Assembly: GCA_037127315.1 (NCBI GenBank)
Contig: JBBBDQ010000227.1
Location: 350,001 to 414,000, forward strand
Reading direction: 5' to 3'
DNA from: Ascarosepion bandense
Taxonomy: Eukaryota; Mollusca; Cephalopoda; Sepiida; Sepiidae
DNA length: 64,000 bases
Shown: one piece after another, positions 53,386 to 64,000 of the stretch
Numbering within the stretch: position 1 is the first letter of the stretch
Layout of the letters: each line of letters starts with the position of its first letter
Made by a program: the position numbers and the translations under genes
The notes under the pieces: generated by a model
Told to the model about the DNA's origin: nothing
The model's database searches: none
What the model saw: the letters and a program-made list of their open reading frames with translations, nothing else

Positions 53386-54470
53386 ACACATCACTCAATA
53401 AATCCCGGACCTAACTAACAAAACAACAAGGTTTAGGTAAAATTAGACTTTATTAATCAACATGATATTTAAAGAATAGAGTGGATGCGGAAGCAATTCG
53501 AAGTGCAATTCATGTACTTCTACCATCGTTAAGAACGACTTGCGACACGATGCGTTGTCTTATGAAAGATCACTGTTCTCTTCTTTATTTGTGGCCGTTT
53601 TTTAGCAATTTTTTCCTTCAAACGTACCAATAAGGCTATATAATACTCGCTATTAATGGTTCTTCGTTTATCAAGGTAATCGATGAACAAAATACCTTGC
53701 GCATTACAAAATACGGAAGCCAAAATATTGCCTGTTGATGTTTGCGCCTTTTGGTCGCTTTAGATGACTTTCACCTGCTCCTGTCCACTCAGCTGACTGC
53801 CGATTTGACTCTGGAGTAAAGTGGTGGATCTATGTTTTATCTATTGTCAAATTTTTACGCAAATCTCCTTGTTGTATTGAAACAGTTGCAAACAGCGCCC
53901 TGAATCGTCGACGCGTTGCTGTTTTTGATCTACTGTGCGCAAACGCGGCACCCATTTTGAATACAGCTTTCTCATTGACGAATATTCATGCAAAATGGTG
54001 AATACACTACCTTCTGATATGTTCAACTCCTCTGCTATCTCACGCAACTTCAATTTACGATCAACCAAAATGAGTTTGTGGATTTTTTTTTGTGTGTGTT
54101 TTCTGGGACAACTGCTGAATTTGGACGACCTGAGCGTTCAGCATAATTTGTGTGTGTACGACCGCGTTTTTACAACCAGCATAACCACCACTTAACCGTT
54201 GTTTCTGACGGAGGAGAGTGCAAATACCATTTGCTTTGCTTGAACAGTATTTTCTCATCCGAAAGCAATGCTTTATGAGCACACGAAATTCAGATTTTTC
54301 CAATGTTTTGAAAATTTGCAAAAGTTGCTTCACTTAAATAACTGTAATTTGTTAACTGATAATCCGATTAGGTCACGTCGCATTTGAAGGTTAGTACTTC
54401 ATAGAAATCATGTTTTTATTCTTAGTGGTGCCCTCTAGATGTCAGGCCCGAAACTTATTGAGTGATGTGT
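53386..54470 (-). mobile_element. Mariner element, internally deleted
   Basis: Both ends are present: left TIR from ACACATCACTCAATAA at 53386 and right TIR ending TTATTGAGTGATGTGT at 54470, each flanked by TA (53384-53385 and 54471-54472), the mariner target site. TIR continues as CCCGGACCT or GGCCTGA-type sequence inward. Length 1.09 kb against about 1.3 kb for intact members. Confidence 0.85.
53415..54333 (-). pseudogene. Mariner transposase, broken and C-terminally deleted
   Basis: Minus-strand frames in order: FRVLIKHCFRM and an N-terminal helix-turn-helix; DRKLKLREIAEELNISEGS and SMRKLYSKWVPRLRTVDQK (linker and WVPHEL-like motif); MASVFCNAQGILFIDYLDK, TINSEYYIALLVRLKEKIAK; and a remnant reading HELHFELLPHPLYS just before the right-hand deletion. 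The block from the YSPDLAPSD motif to the C-terminus is gone, so the third catalytic aspartate is absent, and several frameshifts separate the blocks. This is closest to the Mos1-like mariner group as I know it. Confidence 0.8.
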
Positions 54471-54547
54471 TATTAAGAGCTACAAAGGACAGAAAATTGT
54501 GGAAGTCTATTATCCTAAACTATCTGAAAGAACACGGCTTTTAAACA

Positions 54548-54549
<2 letters not shown>

Positions 54550-54586
<37 letters not shown>
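54550..54586. repeat. (AT)n microsatellite
   Basis: Alternating AT run. Confidence 0.9.
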
Positions 54587-54589
<3 letters not shown>

Positions 54590-54639
54590 CTTTTATTTTC
54601 ATTCGGATCTGTCAATTTTTTTCAATTTAGCGTAAACCT

Positions 54640-54935
54640 AATGTGTTTTCTTGGGTATAATACGGCCGCACATTTATGCAGTTGAAAAGGATATAATTTA
54701 CATCCTTGTGTATAATTGTATTGATGATGGCGTCATATCTGCTCTTGATGACTGTTTTGAACAGCAGGATGAAAGTTACTTCACTAATAGGTTCTATGCA
54801 GTGCAACACCAATGGAAGAAGTATTTAGACCGTAAGGGTGACTATGCTGAAAAACATACCTCATTTGGCCACATTTCATGCGAGTATCTTAGTCAGCCTA
54901 TAAATCTTTTTACACGAAATCTTGTATAATCGTTA
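54640..54935 (+). pseudogene. Mariner transposase C-terminal remnant
   Basis: The plus-strand frame 54651-54929 reads LDDCFEQQDESYFTNRFYAV and QHQWKKYLDRKGDYAEK, the end of a mariner transposase from another, more distant family. Nothing upstream of this C-terminal block survives. Confidence 0.65.
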
Positions 54936-54954
54936 TTCCTTGTTTGATGCTTTT

Positions 54955-55168
54955 AATCGACATGTTTTACTCACCGGGATTATATACGGTTTATCTTTAG
55001 TACCTGGGCAATCATGGCTCGACTTAACTTCTTTTTTTTTCAGCTCTAACAATTTTTATCGCTTTATTGCCCCTCTCGAACAGCTTATTTCCAAAACTAC
55101 TTCATTGTTGGACCGATTGCCAAGAGTATTATTTCCCGACCACTATTAATCTATTTAAGTCTTGGATT
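54955..55168 (+). mobile_element. Jockey-type LINE fragment, cut by SINE
   Basis: SKTTSLLDRLPRVLFPDHYN (55090-55150) matches the LWNSLP..CFPD.YNL end zone of the LINE. It is ended at about 55170 by the inverted SINE that follows. Confidence 0.5.
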
Positions 55169-55173
55169 AACTG

Positions 55174-55482
55174 TTCAGTCAGATTAAGTGGCATACGTGA
55201 TACACGCTTTGGCCGATCATGTCTCGAAAGACAAATGACTGACTGGGCAGAAGATTATCCCGCAGTAGGTTGCCATTGCTTTCTGCGGTAGACTGGTTGC
55301 CTACCGACGCTTTAGAACCGAATCTGTCCCATTATTTAACCTATAACTGGAGGGAAGAGAGGGATTAGTACCTTTCCCAAGGGTATTTGTGCGTAAGTGA
55401 ATGCAAGGAATTCAACTGGAATTCGAACTAGGCACCCCGATTTCTCGTTCCGTGGCGATATCCACTGCACCACAACGCATAT
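55174..55482 (-). repeat. tRNA-derived SINE, family A
   Basis: Minus-strand complete copy: GATTAAGTGGCATACGTG to CCACTGCACCACAACGC. Confidence 0.85.
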
Positions 55483-55539
55483 CTGGATTAACCGTCACCT
55501 TTCCCAAATATCTTTATAAACTACGCCTCCTACCTCCTA

Positions 55540-55720
55540 TAGATCGAGGTGTGACGATAAACTACACCCTGCAGCAAGGCCTCTCATCGGGAGATTAGAG
55601 CTTTTGAGGAACTTAGAACCACTTCTTAATTGCTGTTGTTCCCAATTTCACCCAGACCTGAAAACTGATTCCAGCAAGGAGCAAATAGTGAACCACCAAA
55701 CATTATGAAAGTATAAAAAT
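55540..55720 (+). repeat. Interspersed repeat D
   Basis: GATAAACTACACCCTGCAGC, CTTCTTAATTGCTGTTGTTC and AACATTATGAAAG in the family order. Confidence 0.6.
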
Positions 55721-56930
55721 ACATTTTATAGTAAAAATATCAGAAATACGTTTTTATGTAAAAATTACTAACAATACATATTTATAGTAGAATTTTGAAC
55801 AATACATTTTATAGCAAAAATGACCAACAATATATGTTATCTGTAATCGAAACCATTAAACTATATACAAAATATTTAGATTCCGGCATTGAGTAACCTA
55901 GAGAAGTCGATAAAAAGTGAAACTAAATCAAACATTAAACATGAACTCTTTTAGGGTATTAATCTATATAATATCGTACAATTTCTTAAAGAAATCAAAC
56001 TGTGTTCCAAAAAGATAACTTCAAAATATAACTTAAAACAAACATATCAGCACTTCTAGCAATTATGTATATGCACAAAAAATCATCTACCATTAATTCA
56101 ATTGTGAAAGCAGGATAACATATATCATAATTTTATTACTTCCAAGCCCTCAGAAAATTAAATTTCTTTATTCAATGACCTATACGGTTTGATGTCCTGT
56201 TAAACAAATTAATCAATCTTGCCTCATAGTCTTAACACTCACATAAATTTCATTAGCCCTCTAACTCTGAGCATTGTATACGATGAACATTAAGAAAAAA
56301 AAATCCTTTACAATCCATGTTTTACCATCCATACACACAATTTAGTTATCGTATTTACTAGTGTATAATGTAACTTCGTATTTCTTACGCTAAAATAGGA
56401 AATACCGTATTTTCTAAGTTTAATACGACCCCGTATTTATGCAACTATTCCCTTGAATAAAAAACTACCACGCAGCATAGCCATCCCTATGTAAAATATT
56501 TTTGAAAAATTATAACCTATAAAGCATTAAAATCTCAATGCCGTACATATATTTCACTAGCATATTTAATTTTTCACGATATTAAATAATAGAAATTAGC
56601 CGAATGTTTAATCATTGCGTGTTTCTACTAATCTCCGTTTCAAAACTTATTTTCGATTTTTGGAAGAAAGGCGCTAACTTGACAAAGCTAATAATATACT
56701 TTAAGGTGTCAGTATGTCGTACTCTTCTGTTTGATATGAATTCACCATATTTCTATAGAGTATTAAACTATGGGGAAAACTATTGCCTTTCATTAAGAGT
56801 AAAGAAAAAAAGTTTATCAACAAATAAGAAAATCAAAATCTAAACAAATTTTATCTAACAATGTTAGTAATTTGTCCTGTCGTCGGTGCTTAGAATGCAC
56901 TGACGGTTTCCCTTGCAGATCAAGTAAAAC
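55720..56930. other. Long AT-rich stretch, nothing clear
   Basis: Contains ATAATACGGCC- or TACGACC-type motifs near 56360-56430 that recur at 54650, 57610 and 57930. They hint at decayed ends of one DNA transposon family but cannot be delimited. Confidence 0.35.
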
Positions 56931-56931
56931 T

Positions 56932-57230
56932 CGGTCAGTCAGTTAAGTGACATACGTGATACATACATTCTTTGGCCGATCATTGCTCGAAAGAGACATG
57001 ACTGACTGGGTAGAAGATTATCTCGCAGTAGGTTGCCATTGCTTTCTGCGGTAGACTGGTTGCCTATATCTATCATATTATTTAACCCATAACTGGAGGG
57101 AAGAGACGGATTAGTACCTTTTTCCAAGGGTATTTGTGCGTAAGTGAATGTAAGGAAGTCAACTGGAATTTGAACTCGGCTCCCCTATTTGTCGTTTCGT
57201 GTCAATATCCACAGCACCACAACGCACATC
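56932..57230 (-). repeat. tRNA-derived SINE, family A
   Basis: Minus-strand copy, slightly shortened in the middle. Confidence 0.8.
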
Positions 57231-57244
57231 CTAAAATATATATT

Positions 57245-57365
57245 TACATATATAGTCACCCGCAGACAGCCCTGTTTCGCTGCATCAGAACTTGTCAGAA
57301 CGGTTAGGCATCCGACTGCTTTAAACCAAGATGGAAACTCTAAGCTAAGGGCGCCCGGAAGAAAA
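57245..57365 (-). repeat. Hammerhead/tRNA-like composite repeat, decayed
   Basis: Single copy of the retrozyme-like unit's 3' half plus tRNA-like head. The core CTGACAA is changed at two positions; stem I CCGC..GCGG remains. Confidence 0.5.
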
Positions 57366-58040
57366 ACTCATCACAAGTGAAAACCCTTTCCATGCGTATA
57401 CATGCGAACTCTGGTATAACTCGAAATATGTCTACCTTTTTGACTCGAGAGTAAAATGTACGTGTCTATATTTATTTATTTTAGTGTAAATTTGAACGAT
57501 GTCTAACTCTGACTCAGTAGAGACAGGATATATACCTTTATTTTTGTCTGTAATATGAACCATACCTTAATTTAATCTAGTGTAAACCAAATATGTGACC
57601 TTGCATATAATACGGCCTACTCCGTTTTGCCATTAATTTTTGTTCAAGATTTCTCATATTATGCACAAGAAATAAAGTATGTGATTAAGTTTTGACTAGT
57701 GTTATTTTTTATATAAAAACGGAACAAAATTGTCTTTCATCAAGAGAGAATATTTTATAAAATAGCAAGACAATCAAAATATAAACATATTCAATTTTGT
57801 AAACAAAATTGAGTATATTTGCAATCTTGCTGATTCAGAACAGATGATTTTTACAGTTGAGCAAAATTTATGAAAACGTGTACTTATTTGCCCTTAATTT
57901 TGATTCAAAATTGTCTTGTATTATACTCAAGAAAATATCATATCCGCCAACGATTTTGACTCATGTGCAAACATGACCGATTTCTAAACCTTTTGTAGTC
58001 TAGTATCACTTGGGATTTCGTCTGTCGTTTTTCATTTAGT
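57365..58040. other. No clear feature
   Basis: AT-rich; two weak ATAATACGGCC-type motifs only. Confidence 0.35.
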
Positions 58041-58700
58041 ATTGACCAAACCTTTTTCTATTTATTGATTAAAACCATGTCTCGACTCATACCATATTCT
58101 CACCGAAAAGATGTCGCTTACGTCTGTCTCTTCTACAAATATTTTCATGGCTTTTGCTCTGACGAGCTTAGCTCCATGGTGGCCCCTATACAAGAATTTA
58201 CTCATTCAACCAGACCGCCAACAAGGTCCCACCCATTAACTATTAAAGAAACAAAAAACAAAACAAAACAAAAACAAAAACAACAACAAAAAAAAAAAAC
58301 AAATGCAGCCACCACTTCTGATCTAACAACTTTTTTCTCGCACTTTCCGTCTGTGGAACTTCCTTCCGTATACTTGCTTCCCTGATAGCTACAATCCTTA
58401 AGAGTTTAAATGCAGCGTCAATTGCCATCTCTTATCCCCTTGACTTACATCTTTTATTCTTTCCCCAACATCCACTGAATCTTGTTGTTCTTCCTTTTTC
58501 ACTCTACTCTCACGCAACTCTCTTCGCACCAGTATTCTCATTCTTCTCTTGCCCATTCTCTGACACCCCAGTAACCGGTTCCTCTTGGGTCCCTATTTCT
58601 CTTCGCTCTCCTCCTATGTAACGCTTCACTCTCTTCTTATGTAGCCCCTACGCACCAGTAGCAATACTGCCTTGCTTGGGGTGAAATGATTAAAAAATAT
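58040..58700 (+). pseudogene. Jockey-type LINE 3' end, plus strand
   Basis: 58065-58260 encodes LFYKYFHGFCSDELSSMVAP and RSHPLTIKE; an A-rich AAAC insertion (about 58245-58300) breaks it before the LWNSLP zone. The tail GTAGCCCCTACGCACCAGTA, CTTGCTTGGGGTGAAATGAT ends at 58696 in an A-run. Confidence 0.75.
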
Positions 58701-59270
58701 CCCATAAGACTGAGAGTCAACATAAAATAAACCCAAAATGATTTATAGGTCGTTAAATTAACTAACATAAACGAAACAAAATAATTTAAGAACACAAATC
58801 CTAATTTTAAACCTGCATTTGAATGTGGCATTGTTTTATTAAACTGAAGGCAGTCATAGTGAGAAGCAAAGAGATTAAAGTAATTTTTGTTCAGCAAGTG
58901 TAACAAAGAAATCTTTGTGCCTCCCGAATCTAACATATTTTAACTTTATCGTACGTGACTCTTACTTCAAGCAAATTTTGACACCCTTAGTCTCTAGCAA
59001 CAAGTGGCAGTTTCCCAGGCAATACCTCTCCTTTGGGAGGTGCTTAGATTTAAACCCTAGTGCTTGAAGCATTCCCAATTTCCCTGGTGGGCTTTTTTGT
59101 ATCTGGTCCGACGTTCGAGTGGAATTCCTATTTTCTACTTAGTTTCCTGTTTAATTCCATTTGGCTGGACAGAAAAAATATCCTGCTTTTCTGTACCCAG
59201 AATTTTTTTGGGCAATATTTATCAAATGTTTATTTTGGCAAACATGGATCTTTGTGCATGCAACCCCCCC
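58700..59270. other. No recognised feature
   Basis: Minus-strand frame 58637-58936 runs partly over the LINE tail and has no motif. Confidence 0.4.
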
Positions 59271-59274
59271 CAAA

Positions 59275-59520
59275 AAAAAGGTATTTCAAAAGGACGATTT
59301 TCCATTGACACCGCTTTTATTTTAATTACATTCACTCCTTTGGCAATGCTTATTTATAGAATTTAAAAAAATATTCACCTTTTATAAAGGTTTAATGTTT
59401 AATATTTATTTTCATGAAGAAATAAATGTGAAAATAAATCCTTTCATTCAAAAAATTACAATAATAAAAAGTAATAGTGGTGTCAATGGAAAAACCGTCC
59501 TTTCAAAACACCGTTTTTTT
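59275..59520. mobile_element. Small inverted-repeat element (MITE-like)
   Basis: GGACGATTTTCCATTGACACC near 59295 and its near-complement GGTGTCAATGGAAAA near 59480 mark 35-40-bp inverted ends about 200 bp apart. Centre AT-rich and non-coding. Confidence 0.6.
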
Positions 59521-59529
59521 GGCGGGCTC

Positions 59530-59995
59530 GAAGATTCTTTTTAATCATTTCACAACAAGCGAGACGATACTGCCACAAAGAGTCAAGAGGTTACTGAGCG
59601 GGAAAGAACACGAAAAAATATTTATGAGGAACGACAATAAAAGAGCAGGTTTCAAGGAGACAGACGTATGATGACACATTTAAACATTTGAAGATCGAAT
59701 GTGATTGGAAAGCAAGAAACCTAAGAGAGTTCCACAAGCAAGAAGCGTGACAGAAGAAACTGTTAGCATAGAACTTACGGTTATATATGCCTTATTTCAA
59801 CTGTAAAATAATTAGACCTAACTGTCAATCTAGTACTGCAGTAAAATTAATAAAGTCAAGATAACAAAGTGGGAAGCTCATCACATTACGATGAAAATAT
59901 TTACGGAAAAAGCACAGGAAAATTACATTACGACGATGGAAAAGTCACTGAAGCCGAGATGCCAGGTCAGTAACAATAATATTGTAGATTTAAAA
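59530..59995 (-). mobile_element. Jockey-type LINE 3' fragment, degraded
   Basis: TTTTTAATCATTTCACAACAAG starts a damaged 3' tail, then the C-terminal zone with several breaks. Confidence 0.6.
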
Positions 59996-60050
59996 AAAAA
60001 AGTAAGATGATGATTTGTTTACTCGGACGCATATTAAGAAACAAACTATC

Positions 60051-60331
60051 AGTCAGTCAGTTAAGTGCCATACGTGATTCATGCTTTGGGCGATCATGTC
60101 TCGAAAAAGACAGGACTGACTGGGCAGTAATTTATCCCGCAGTAGGTTGCCATTGCTTTTTGTGGTAGACTTGTTACCAGACAAGGCTGTAGAACCCAAT
60201 CTGTTCTATTATTTAACCCATACCTTTCCCGATAGTATTTGCGCGAAAGTGAATATAAGGAATTCAACTGTAAATCGTACTTGGCTCCCCGATTTTTCGT
60301 TCTGAGCCGATATCCACTGCAACAGAACGAA
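60051..60331 (-). repeat. tRNA-derived SINE, family A
   Basis: Minus-strand copy next to the Helitron-like element, with only about 10 bp between them. Confidence 0.8.
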
Positions 60332-60342
60332 GCAAATTATAT

Positions 60343-61053
60343 CTAAACTTATTTATAAATGAAAATTTGTATGTGTGTGTCCGTTATCTATAGACTCCGA
60401 AACGGCTGAACCGATTTTGTTGAAAATTTACACAGTTGTACTATAAGCGTCTGCGAGTGTTCTTAGCTAGGTTTTGTGTCAAGGTAACCCAAATAAATGT
60501 CGAAAATCGATAATCGAAAAAATCGGGTTATAGAAGGAGTGGTGGATTTTAATCAAATTTGATACACTCATAGACAAAAACATAAGAAACGATATTCAGA
60601 ATTTTCAAGGTTGCAGTTCTTACAATAGTGCGGAAAATCGATAATATATATATATATAAAAAGCAAGATGTTTGTGTGTGTGTGTGTGTGTGTTTATCCG
60701 CCTGTATGACTGTATTTTTTTCAGCCCTTTTATTTTAGTTTTTGCCTCGGGTTTGGCTCTAAGTAGGTATAATTGTAGTTCTTAGTCTCAGCTATGATAC
60801 CATTTACTCAGAGGACTTATTTAGCCTTCAAAATTCAGTTTACAACGAAAAGAAATATTTGATATCGACACCAGGAAATGAAAATTTGACTTACATCCAT
60901 TCATTTTTCTTTCAGTCTACAGTTTCGCTTTAACTGGAAACAACTATTGCTTTTTAGTCTTTCGTGCCAACGTCCAAAGAGTCTGAGCTCCAGGACCATG
61001 GATTAGTTTTAAAGCTTTTATTACACCCGAGCAACGCCGGGCTATGCTGCTAG
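60343..61053 (+). mobile_element. Helitron-like non-autonomous element, copy 4
   Basis: Begins AAACTTATTTATAAATG and ends ACCCGAGCAACGCCGGGC, spacer, CTAG then T. Internal sequence is collinear with copies 1 and 3. Confidence 0.5.
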
Positions 61054-61194
61054 TATATCCATAAACATATATAATGCTATAGATTAATATTGTATGCCAG
61101 ATCAACCATAACGAAATCGGATTTTCTCTTTGGAATGCGTTAAGTTATTCAATCTTTACTTGCAAGTTTGTTTTTTAAATGAAATTAGAAATTA

Positions 61195-61280
61195 ACGAGT
61201 TTCTTATAAAGGGTGGCATTCTGTAGAGTATATATATATATATATATATATGTTTCTTATAAAGGGTGGCATATTGTAGA

Positions 61281-61327
<47 letters not shown>

Positions 61328-61354
61328 TCTTATAAAGGGTGGCATACTGTAGAG

Positions 61355-61387
<33 letters not shown>

Positions 61388-61720
61388 TTCTTATAAAGGG
61401 TGTCACACTGTAGAGTATATATATATATATGTCTCTTATAAAGGGTGGCATACTGTAGAGTATATATATATATATATATATATATGTTTCTTATAAAGGG
61501 TGGCATACTGTAGAGTATATATATATATATATGTTTCTTATAAAGGGTAGCATACTGTAGAGTATATATATATATATATATATATATGTTTCTTATAAAG
61601 GGTGGCATACTGTAGAATATATATATATATATATATATATGTTTCTTATAAAGGGTGGCATACTGTAGAGTAGATATATATATATATGTTTCTTATAAAG
61701 GGTGGTATACTGTAGAGTAA
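61195..61720. repeat. Minisatellite (TTTCTTATAAAGGGTGGCAT unit)
   Basis: About ten tandem units, each a 29-bp constant part (TTTCTTATAAAGGGTGGCAT then ACTGTAGAGTA) plus a variable (AT)n spacer, so the period is about 46-73 bp. Frames on the minus strand are translations of it. Confidence 0.95.
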
Positions 61721-62940
61721 CTAACGATACTTAAATGTAATCTGCAGAAATACTTAACGAACAGAATTGACAAAGTTTGCAATAAACAATAACAAAAGAA
61801 CGAAAAGAAAAGAACAAGGCTAAATAATACCGAGTAAACAACATATGCAAGAAAAAAACAAAAAAAAAAGACACAAAAAAAAACAAAAATAAGGCAAAGC
61901 AACAGTTTTAAGGCAAAAGTTTCCCAAACTAAAAACCGTCTTTACACCCAAAAATGAATACCAACAAGCAATCGAAGCATTCTGGCTTTAAGACAAGAAA
62001 GAGCAGAACTGTCTCAAATGAAACCGAGAAGTGACCTATTTTATTACTGGAGTAGAAATCCCAGCATGCATTTGTGTGTATTTTTGTCTATAAAAGGAGG
62101 AGGCGGAGTTCTTTTTAGTTATTGCTACGAGAATGAAACAAACAAATTTCTTATCTAATAAAATTAATAAACAGATATATATTAAATGCATACAACAATT
62201 TAATAGACATTGTTTTAATTTTGGGTGTGATGGAGAAGAAACGAATAAGTTTCTATTTGAAAGTTTTATCAGATATTCATTTCATCACACCGAATTTGAC
62301 AGCTCTGCCACAACCGTTGAGATACTTGCCGTAAATGTTTCAAAATTATTTGACAATCAACTTAACGACCACACCTTATCGCCATTGAAGCAATGAAGTT
62401 TTAAAGATGGACAGCAGATTTATAGTTTATTAGAACATATATGAGACAGAATCCTAGACCATTCCCAAAGCCATTAGAAATCATTGATTCATAAGATTAC
62501 ATTAACATAGACTGAGAAAAGGCTAAATCGATGAGGCTGTGGAAGAAGAGGAACATTTTTGACAGTTTTCTATGGCTTTTCTGATATGAAGATCAACATT
62601 TAAAATCCTTTATCAATCGCCAGTATTGATAAGAAATACGCAGCTCTTTCAGCCACAGAGCATCTTGTTTAATGTCTGATGTTTATCAATCTTAGTTTTG
62701 CTATGGTGGAAGAGCAAATCAGTAAAGTAAGAATCTGTTTGCGCCAGTTTTCTTAGTTGCAAAAGCCTGCCTGATTGAAAATCAGTTTTCAAATTTCTGT
62801 ATTTTATCCGGCCTCTAACACCGGTGAAAAATATGTGCTCTTTCCAAACGCAAGGCAAGAATTGATAACTTTAAAACATGTAGTTATTTTCTCTGATTCG
62901 AGAACCTCTACTGGTAGCAAGCTACCTGCATACGGACAGG
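61720..62940. other. Mostly unmatched; one short open frame
   Basis: Plus-strand frame 62133-62396 (87 aa: MKQTNFLSNKINKQIYI, FGCDGEETNKFLFESFIRYS) begins shortly after a TATAAAAGGAGG at 62088 that resembles a TATA box. No family recognised, so it is not annotated as a gene. Confidence 0.35.
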
Positions 62941-62944
62941 CAAC

Positions 62945-63885
62945 GATTTCAGCAGATTGACAAAGATAGAAAGAGGCGTCAGACAAGGATATGTCTTTTC
63001 ACCGGATCTGTTCAACTTGTGCAGTGAGAATATTTTGAGGACCATAAATGCTACACCAATATTTGTTATTGAACAACATAAGTTATGCAGATGACACAGT
63101 GTTGATTACAGACACTGAAAGAAAACTACAAGACCTCCTACAGAAGGTAGCTGTGGAGAGTGACAAAAAGACTACAAATTAACTGTAGGAAAACTGAATG
63201 CATGGTCAACAGCAAAAAGAGAAACCCAAAATGCTAAAAAAGGAGGGTGATACTAGAATCAAGCAAGTACAAAAATTTAAATGCCTAGGAAGTGTTCTAA
63301 CAGGAGATGGAATGTGCGACACAGAGATCCGGAGGTGAATTGGCATGGCGAAGGACGCATTCCAGAAACTGAGTAAAGTACTAAGACAGGAAAATTTCAT
63401 TAAAATTAAAGAAGAGAGTGCTAGATTGCTATGTGATGTCAATTCTTCAATACAGCAGTGAATGCTGGACAATATCATCGAAGATGAAAAACTTGAAGCA
63501 GCGGAAATGTGGTTCTACAGAAGGATGCTGCGGATATTATGGACCGAGCATGCGAGCCCAAATGAGTTGTTGGAAAGAATGGCAACCAAAAGAAAATTAA
63601 CACTGAGCATCAGGAAGAGATAACTGAAGTTCTTGGGACATGCAACGAGGAAGAAGGGCTTGGAGAACTTGATACTGACAGGCCAGATAAAAGGAAAAAG
63701 AGACAAAGGAAGGCAGCGTATAACATATATGAGTGGCCTGATCAGGTGGATGACGGAACGGGGGTTCCGTGGTGTAAAAGGAGAAAGCGTGCTAAGAGCC
63801 ACCAGAGGTAGGGAGACGTGGAAAGCCATAATCGCCTACGTCCTGAAAGGACAGGGCACATTGAAGAAGAAGAAGAAATTATTCT
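62945..63885 (+). pseudogene. RTE-like LINE, 3' part with reverse transcriptase remnant
   Basis: Plus strand, frame-shifted several times. Frames in order contain RRVRQGYVFSPDLFNL (the family's GVRQGC-type motif), NNISYADDTVLITDTERKLQ (catalytic YADD, intact), SKYKNLNAREVF-like and RRMLRILW and GQIKGKRDKGRQRI zones, and a final YVLKGQGT-type end with a short GAAGAAGAA tail at 63863. Upstream (finger) parts are absent. The nearest relative in this window is the copy at 47.0-47.7 kb. Confidence 0.7.
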
Positions 63886-64000
63886 GGCACATTGACAGAT
63901 TAATGGGGCACTTTAAAAGAACCAAACTCACTCAAATAGAAATAACATGCAAGCAGAGGGTATCAGGATTTTTTGGGAGTGAGTTCATAAATCAAGATGA
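63886..64000. other. No recognised feature at window edge
   Basis: Short unmatched sequence after the LINE tail. Confidence 0.3.

Noticed and set aside
61257..61720. CRISPR-like regular repeats
   Set aside because: The regular repeats have AT-microsatellite spacers, not unique spacers, and the genome is eukaryotic.

Overview
The window looks like non-coding DNA from an animal genome, most likely a cephalopod (octopus-type) mollusc. The reasons are the AT-rich base composition, long (AT)n, (AC)n and (TATC)n tracts, several tRNA-derived SINE families at high density, two kinds of non-LTR retrotransposon fragments, and decayed mariner-like transposons. The octopus assignment rests on recollection of the repeat families, not on a search. 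I found no convincing host exon, no rRNA operon, no functional tRNA and no bacterial feature. Almost every long reading frame is a transposon remnant or a translated microsatellite.

Layout. 0-4 kb: SINE fragments, microsatellites, a hammerhead-bearing palindrome (1357-1600) and a complete hammerhead fold (1869-1930). 4-12 kb: a fossil DDE transposase, two SINEs with a LINE-type tail, a Helitron-like element and a tandem array of a tRNA-like repeat (10.64-11.79 kb). 12-16.2 kb: a long foldback, a tandem dimer of a 306-bp unit with a tRNA-like part and a hammerhead (14.02-14.51 kb), another hammerhead fold, and a complete but broken DDE transposon with about 120-bp inverted ends. 18-24 kb: LINE tail, MITE, mariner fossil, microsatellites, a Helitron-like copy, and a second hammerhead dimer in reverse orientation. 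25-36 kb: several jockey-type LINE pieces, three copies of a repeat with an imperfect hammerhead-like motif, a short DDE element, and a second type of LINE with many stops (34-36 kb). 37-41 kb: two-part 5S-tRNA SINE, tRNA SINEs, and a solo LTR with target-site duplication lying inside an older SINE. 42-44.8 kb: the only long intact reading frame, a 5'-truncated jockey-type LINE on the minus strand encoding the end of an endonuclease plus reverse transcriptase. 45-49 kb: nested LINE fragments of two clades. 50-52 kb: a long (TATC)n array with higher-order units. 52-61 kb: SINEs, a Helitron-like element, an internally deleted mariner with both ends, and a further mariner piece. 61-64 kb: an AT minisatellite and a degraded RTE-like LINE running to the window edge.

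How the parts relate. A jockey-type LINE and one SINE family share the same 3' tail, so the LINE probably mobilised the SINE. The most interesting signal is a set of type I hammerhead self-cleaving ribozyme folds. Two loci carry pairs of the same hammerhead 298-306 bp apart with a tRNA-like promoter-type sequence between them. That is the architecture expected of retrozymes, which yield small circular RNAs. All structural claims come from reading the sequence by eye; none was computed.
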